From NCBI GenBank assembly GCA_965198485.1, contig CBDAPQ010000005.1, positions 2,852,001 through 2,916,000 on the forward strand: a stretch of DNA of 64,000 bases, in the 5' to 3' direction. This DNA comes from RH-AL1 sp965198485 (GTDB lineage: Bacteria > Pseudomonadota > Alphaproteobacteria > Rhizobiales > Beijerinckiaceae). Each line of letters begins with the position of its first letter. Position 1 is the stretch's first letter. The notes beneath the pieces were generated by a model that saw only the letters and a program-made list of their open reading frames with translations, did not search any database and was not told the origin of the DNA. Below, in pieces: positions 61,854 to 64,000 of this stretch. A program made the translations under genes and the position numbers.

Positions 61854-62786
61854 ATGACATCCCTCGAAAAGGCGGCGGTCCGACTGCGCGCCGGCGGCCT
61901 CGTCGCCTTTCCCACCGAGACGGTCTACGGGCTCGGCGCCGACGCCACCTCGCCCGACGCCGTGGCACGCATCTTCACCGCCAAGCGCCGGCCCCGTTTC
62001 AACCCGCTCATCGCCCACGTCGCCGATCTCGCGGCGGCCCAGGCCCAGGGCCGCTTCGACGCCGACGCGCAGCGCCTCGCCGCCACTTTCTGGCCTGGTC
62101 CGCTCACCCTGGTACTGCCGCGTGCCGCGACCGGCACGGTCTGCGACCTCGCCTGCGCCGGCCTGGCCACGCTGGGTCTGCGCGTGCCGGCCCACCCGCT
62201 CGCCGTCGCCCTGCTGCGCGCCGTCGGGCGCCCGGTGGCAGCGCCCTCGGCCAACCGCTCGGGCCGCCTCAGCCCGACATGCGCCGCCGACGTCGCCGCC
62301 GACCTCGGCGCGGAGCTCGATCCCGAGCGCGACGCGATCCTTGATGGCGGCGACTGTCCGGTCGGCGTCGAATCCACCATCGTCGCCTGCCTCGGCGAGG
62401 CGGCGCCGGTGCTGCTGCGGGAGGGCGGCCTGGCTCGGGAGGCGGTGGAGCGCGTGCTGGGGCGGCCGCTGGGCGCCGCCGGCGGTGTTGTCATCGCGCC
62501 GGGGATGCTCGCTTCGCACTACGCACCCGCGGCGTCTCTGCGGCTCCAAGCCGACGCCTTGAAGACGGGCGAGGCAGGGCTCGACTTCGCGGGCCGGCTC
62601 GGGGGCGGCGCGCTCGACCTGTCGTCCGCCGGCGACCTCGCCGAGGCGGCAGCCAACCTCTATCGCCACCTGCGCCGCCTCGATGCCGCCGCGCCGAGTC
62701 GAATTGCCGTCGCATCCGTGCCGGAACGTGGCCTCGGCGCCGCCATCAACGATCGCCTGCGCCGCGCCGCCGCGCCGCGACCTTGA
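61854..62786 (+). CDS. L-threonylcarbamoyladenylate synthase (Sua5/TsaC family)
   Basis: The enzyme forms threonylcarbamoyl-AMP for t6A37 tRNA modification. The 310-residue protein has the YrdC domain (about 1-200) with GLVAFPTETVYGLGADATSP, KRRPRFNPLIAHV, FWPGPLTLVL and APSANRSGRLSPT. A Sua5-type C-terminal domain follows (about 215-310), announced by VVIAPGMLASHYAP. The ATG at 61854 is chosen over in-frame codons that overlap the previous gene. Confidence 0.94.
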   Translation: MTSLEKAAVRLRAGGLVAFPTETVYGLGADATSPDAVARIFTAKRRPRFNPLIAHVADLAAAQAQGRFDADAQRLAATFWPGPLTLVLPRAATGTVCDLACAGLATLGLRVPAHPLAVALLRAVGRPVAAPSANRSGRLSPTCAADVAADLGAELDPERDAILDGGDCPVGVESTIVACLGEAAPVLLREGGLAREAVERVLGRPLGAAGGVVIAPGMLASHYAPAASLRLQADALKTGEAGLDFAGRLGGGALDLSSAGDLAEAAANLYRHLRRLDAAAPSRIAVASVPERGLGAAINDRLRRAAAPRP

Positions 62787-63201
62787 GGTTCAGCCGACCG
62801 GCTTCCCGTCGATGGCGGCGTTCGTGACGGTGCGGCGGCGGCCGACGGGCACGCACGCGCTGGCGCGGATCAGCGCGCGGCGCCCGCCTCTTGCGCGCGT
62901 CCGCCTCCGACGCGAAGGCCTCGTTACCGGTCTCGACCACGTGGGCGACGCCATATCGACGTACCAGCCATCGGAAACTGCCGCGGAACGGCTCCGTGGC
63001 GAGGTAGAATACGATGACGAGATGATCCGGCTCTAACGACATGCGGCTGGGTAGCAGCTTTTGACGATAGGGCTCGAGGCCGAAAGCCCGAAACGGGCGA
63101 GCTGTGCGATCCGCATCGGTTGGGACCGAACATCGAAGATTGCTTGGTACGTCTGCTCAAAGGTTGAGGCGTCCATCCGTCGATTGCGGCATAAGAGCAC
63201 G
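62787..63201. other. Gap with a possible frameshifted small gene on the minus strand
   Basis: No intact gene is clear in this region of about 415 bp. On the minus strand, a frame from 63042 reads GSFRWLVRRYGVAHVVETGN, then EAFASEADARK. After a one-base shift near 62890 it continues as ALIRASACVPVGRRRTVTNA to a TGA at 62790-62792. The joined product would be about 84 residues, resembling small proteins with a FATEAEARA-type motif, but this is inference. The 63043-63201 stretch shows nothing. Confidence 0.35.
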
Positions 63202-63465
63202 ATGCCCAGCTACTTCTTTCACTGGTTCGACGACGATCTCGATCCCGATATCGAAGGCACGCATTGCGCCGACCTGCACGCGGCGCGACGGGAGGCGGTT
63301 CTCTATGCGGCGGGCTTCATGAAGGACCACCCGGAGCAGCTCTTGGGAGGCAGTGACACGATCATAGAAGTCATGGACGCGAAGGGCGCGATCGTGACCA
63401 TGATCACGATATCGGCCATCGATGCGCCCTCGATGCCGGCGGTCCTAAAGCAGCGCCGAGGCTGA
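63202..63465 (+). CDS. DUF6894-like small protein
   Basis: An 87-residue protein, MPSYFFHWFDDDLDPDIEGT, followed by CADLHAARREAVLYAAG. The Y-F-F-H/W...D-x-E-G-x-x...D-L-x-x-A-R-x-E-A pattern is that of the DUF6894 family of short proteins abundant in Hyphomicrobiales. The second half is a beta-rich VMDAKGAIVTMITISAIDA. The ATG at 63202 is set by the family start. The function is unknown. Confidence 0.8.
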   Translation: MPSYFFHWFDDDLDPDIEGTHCADLHAARREAVLYAAGFMKDHPEQLLGGSDTIIEVMDAKGAIVTMITISAIDAPSMPAVLKQRRG

Positions 63466-63554
63466 CGTCGCTCGCCCTCTCGCCTCGAAATCGGCTGAGA
63501 CACTACCCCTGCCCGCGACAGCTTGACTCGGGAGCGGAGTGCGGGAATCTATAA

Positions 63555-63569
63555 GAACAAATTAGGAAC
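63555..63569 (+). promoter_or_regulatory. LexA (SOS) operator upstream of imuA
   Basis: GAACAAATTAGGAAC is an exact GAAC-N7-GAAC direct repeat, the complement of the alphaproteobacterial LexA consensus GTTC-N7-GTTC. It ends 10 bases before the ATG of imuA, where a bound repressor would block transcription. Confidence 0.85.
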
Positions 63570-63579
63570 GGAGTGGCCG

Positions 63580-64000
63580 ATGTCGCCGAGCGGCAGGTCG
63601 GATCAGGTGGGAATTCTGCGCAACGTCATCGCCCGTATCGAGGGCGACGGCGCCTGCGTGCCGGCGTTCGCGCGCCCGGATGGGCCGCGCAAGGTCTCGC
63701 TCGGACGCGCCGGAGGTGCCCTGGCGCTCGACCGACTGTTGCGCGGGGGCCTTCTCAGGGGCACGCTGAACGAAGTGGTGGCCGCCTCCGCCGGCGATGC
63801 CGGGGCCGCCTGCGGCTTCGCCCTGGCGCTCGCCGCCCGTTTCGCCGCCGAGGCCGAGGCCGCCGCCCCCGTGGTGTGGGTGATGGAGGACGCGGCGCGC
63901 GCAGAGGGCGGAGCGCCCTACGCGCCGGGGCTCGCCGCCCACGGGCTCGACCCGGCGCGGCTCCTCGTGGTGCGGGCTAAAGGAGGAGCCGACGCGCTGT
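63580..64000 (+). CDS. imuA: ImuA-like SOS mutagenesis protein, N-terminal part (cut by window edge)
   Basis: The 140 codons present encode a RecA/SulA-like protein: SLGRAGGALALDRLLRGGLL, GTLNEVVAASAGDAGAACGF, ALALAARFAAEAEAAAPVVW and LAAHGLDPARLLVVRAKGGA. The sequence matches the start of ImuA, which works with ImuB and DnaE2 in error-prone repair. A perfect LexA box lies just upstream, which supports SOS control. The ATG at 63580 has AGGAACGGAG before it. imuB and dnaE2 would be expected just beyond the window. Confidence 0.85.
   Translation, partial: MSPSGRSDQVGILRNVIARIEGDGACVPAFARPDGPRKVSLGRAGGALALDRLLRGGLLRGTLNEVVAASAGDAGAACGFALALAARFAAEAEAAAPVVWVMEDAARAEGGAPYAPGLAAHGLDPARLLVVRAKGGADAL

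Overview
The window reads as chromosomal DNA of a high-GC alphaproteobacterium, most likely of the order Hyphomicrobiales (Rhizobiales). The support is a CcrM-type GANTC methyltransferase next to rnhB, an LdtR-like MarR regulator, the DUF2849-cysI-cysH-DUF934 sulfite reduction operon, a short-form argC, hspQ, opgC, and an imuA start preceded by an alphaproteobacterial LexA box (GAAC-N7-GAAC). No genus can be named from sequence alone. There is no plasmid, phage or CRISPR signature. There is one tRNA (Ser-TGA) and one intact IS5-family element.

Layout. 0-4.4 kb (minus strand): accC (cut by the window edge), accB, aroQ, a DsbA-like oxidoreductase and an Atm1-type ABC exporter. 4.9-19.3 kb: a surface-polysaccharide island with manC, a UDP-glucuronate decarboxylase (uxs), a Wza-like export lipoprotein, several glycosyltransferases (GT4, GT2 and a GT90-like protein), four or five sugar or FkbM-type methyltransferases, and a secreted beta-helix protein. 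The part from about 10.1 to 16.3 kb is visibly AT-richer than its surroundings and looks acquired. 19.6-25.2 kb: glyS, ldtR with a strong terminator, ccrM, rnhB and a small membrane protein. 25.7-28.1 kb: tRNA-Ser, a VOC protein, and a broken multidomain gene. 28.3-32.7 kb: leuC, an epoxide-hydrolase-like protein and two MDR reductases. 32.7-36.3 kb: an SGNH hydrolase, opgC and nnrDE. 36.4-42.7 kb: hspQ, a frameshifted hydrolase, argC, a dead hicAB module, recG and a cytochrome P450. 43.6-46.8 kb: assimilatory sulfite and APS reduction. 46.9-53.3 kb: a PfpI protein, otsB, a class II aldolase, gloA, an unusual CDF transporter and the IS element. 53.3-58.5 kb: a beta-propeller with two SRPBCC proteins, then cysD-cysNC. 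58.5-64 kb: a DUF2786 protein, an SRAP/YedK protein, a Sua5-type tRNA-modification enzyme and the SOS gene imuA (cut by the window edge).

How the genes work together. ManC and Uxs supply GDP-mannose and UDP-xylose to the glycosyltransferases; the methyltransferases would cap or decorate the glycan; the OPX lipoprotein would export it. Sulfur assimilation is split into two operons: cysD-cysNC makes APS and PAPS, while cysH (with APS-reductase-type cysteines) and cysI reduce APS to sulfide. SRAP and ImuA are both tied to DNA damage.

Most unusual points. (1) A roughly 165-bp palindromic repeat element is inserted in frame inside recG and is translated as about 55 extra residues. (2) One island protein fuses an FkbM methyltransferase, DUF4214 and GT2, and a neighbouring protein carries a DUF4214-like module on another methyltransferase. 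(3) A tandem array of GTCGGCG-NN-CGCCGAC palindromes lies upstream of uxs. (4) Several genes are broken by single-base changes (hicA, hicB, an alpha/beta hydrolase, a glycan-cluster-type multidomain gene), which means either real decay or base-level sequence errors. (5) The IS element sits exactly at the stop codon between two convergent genes and damages neither.
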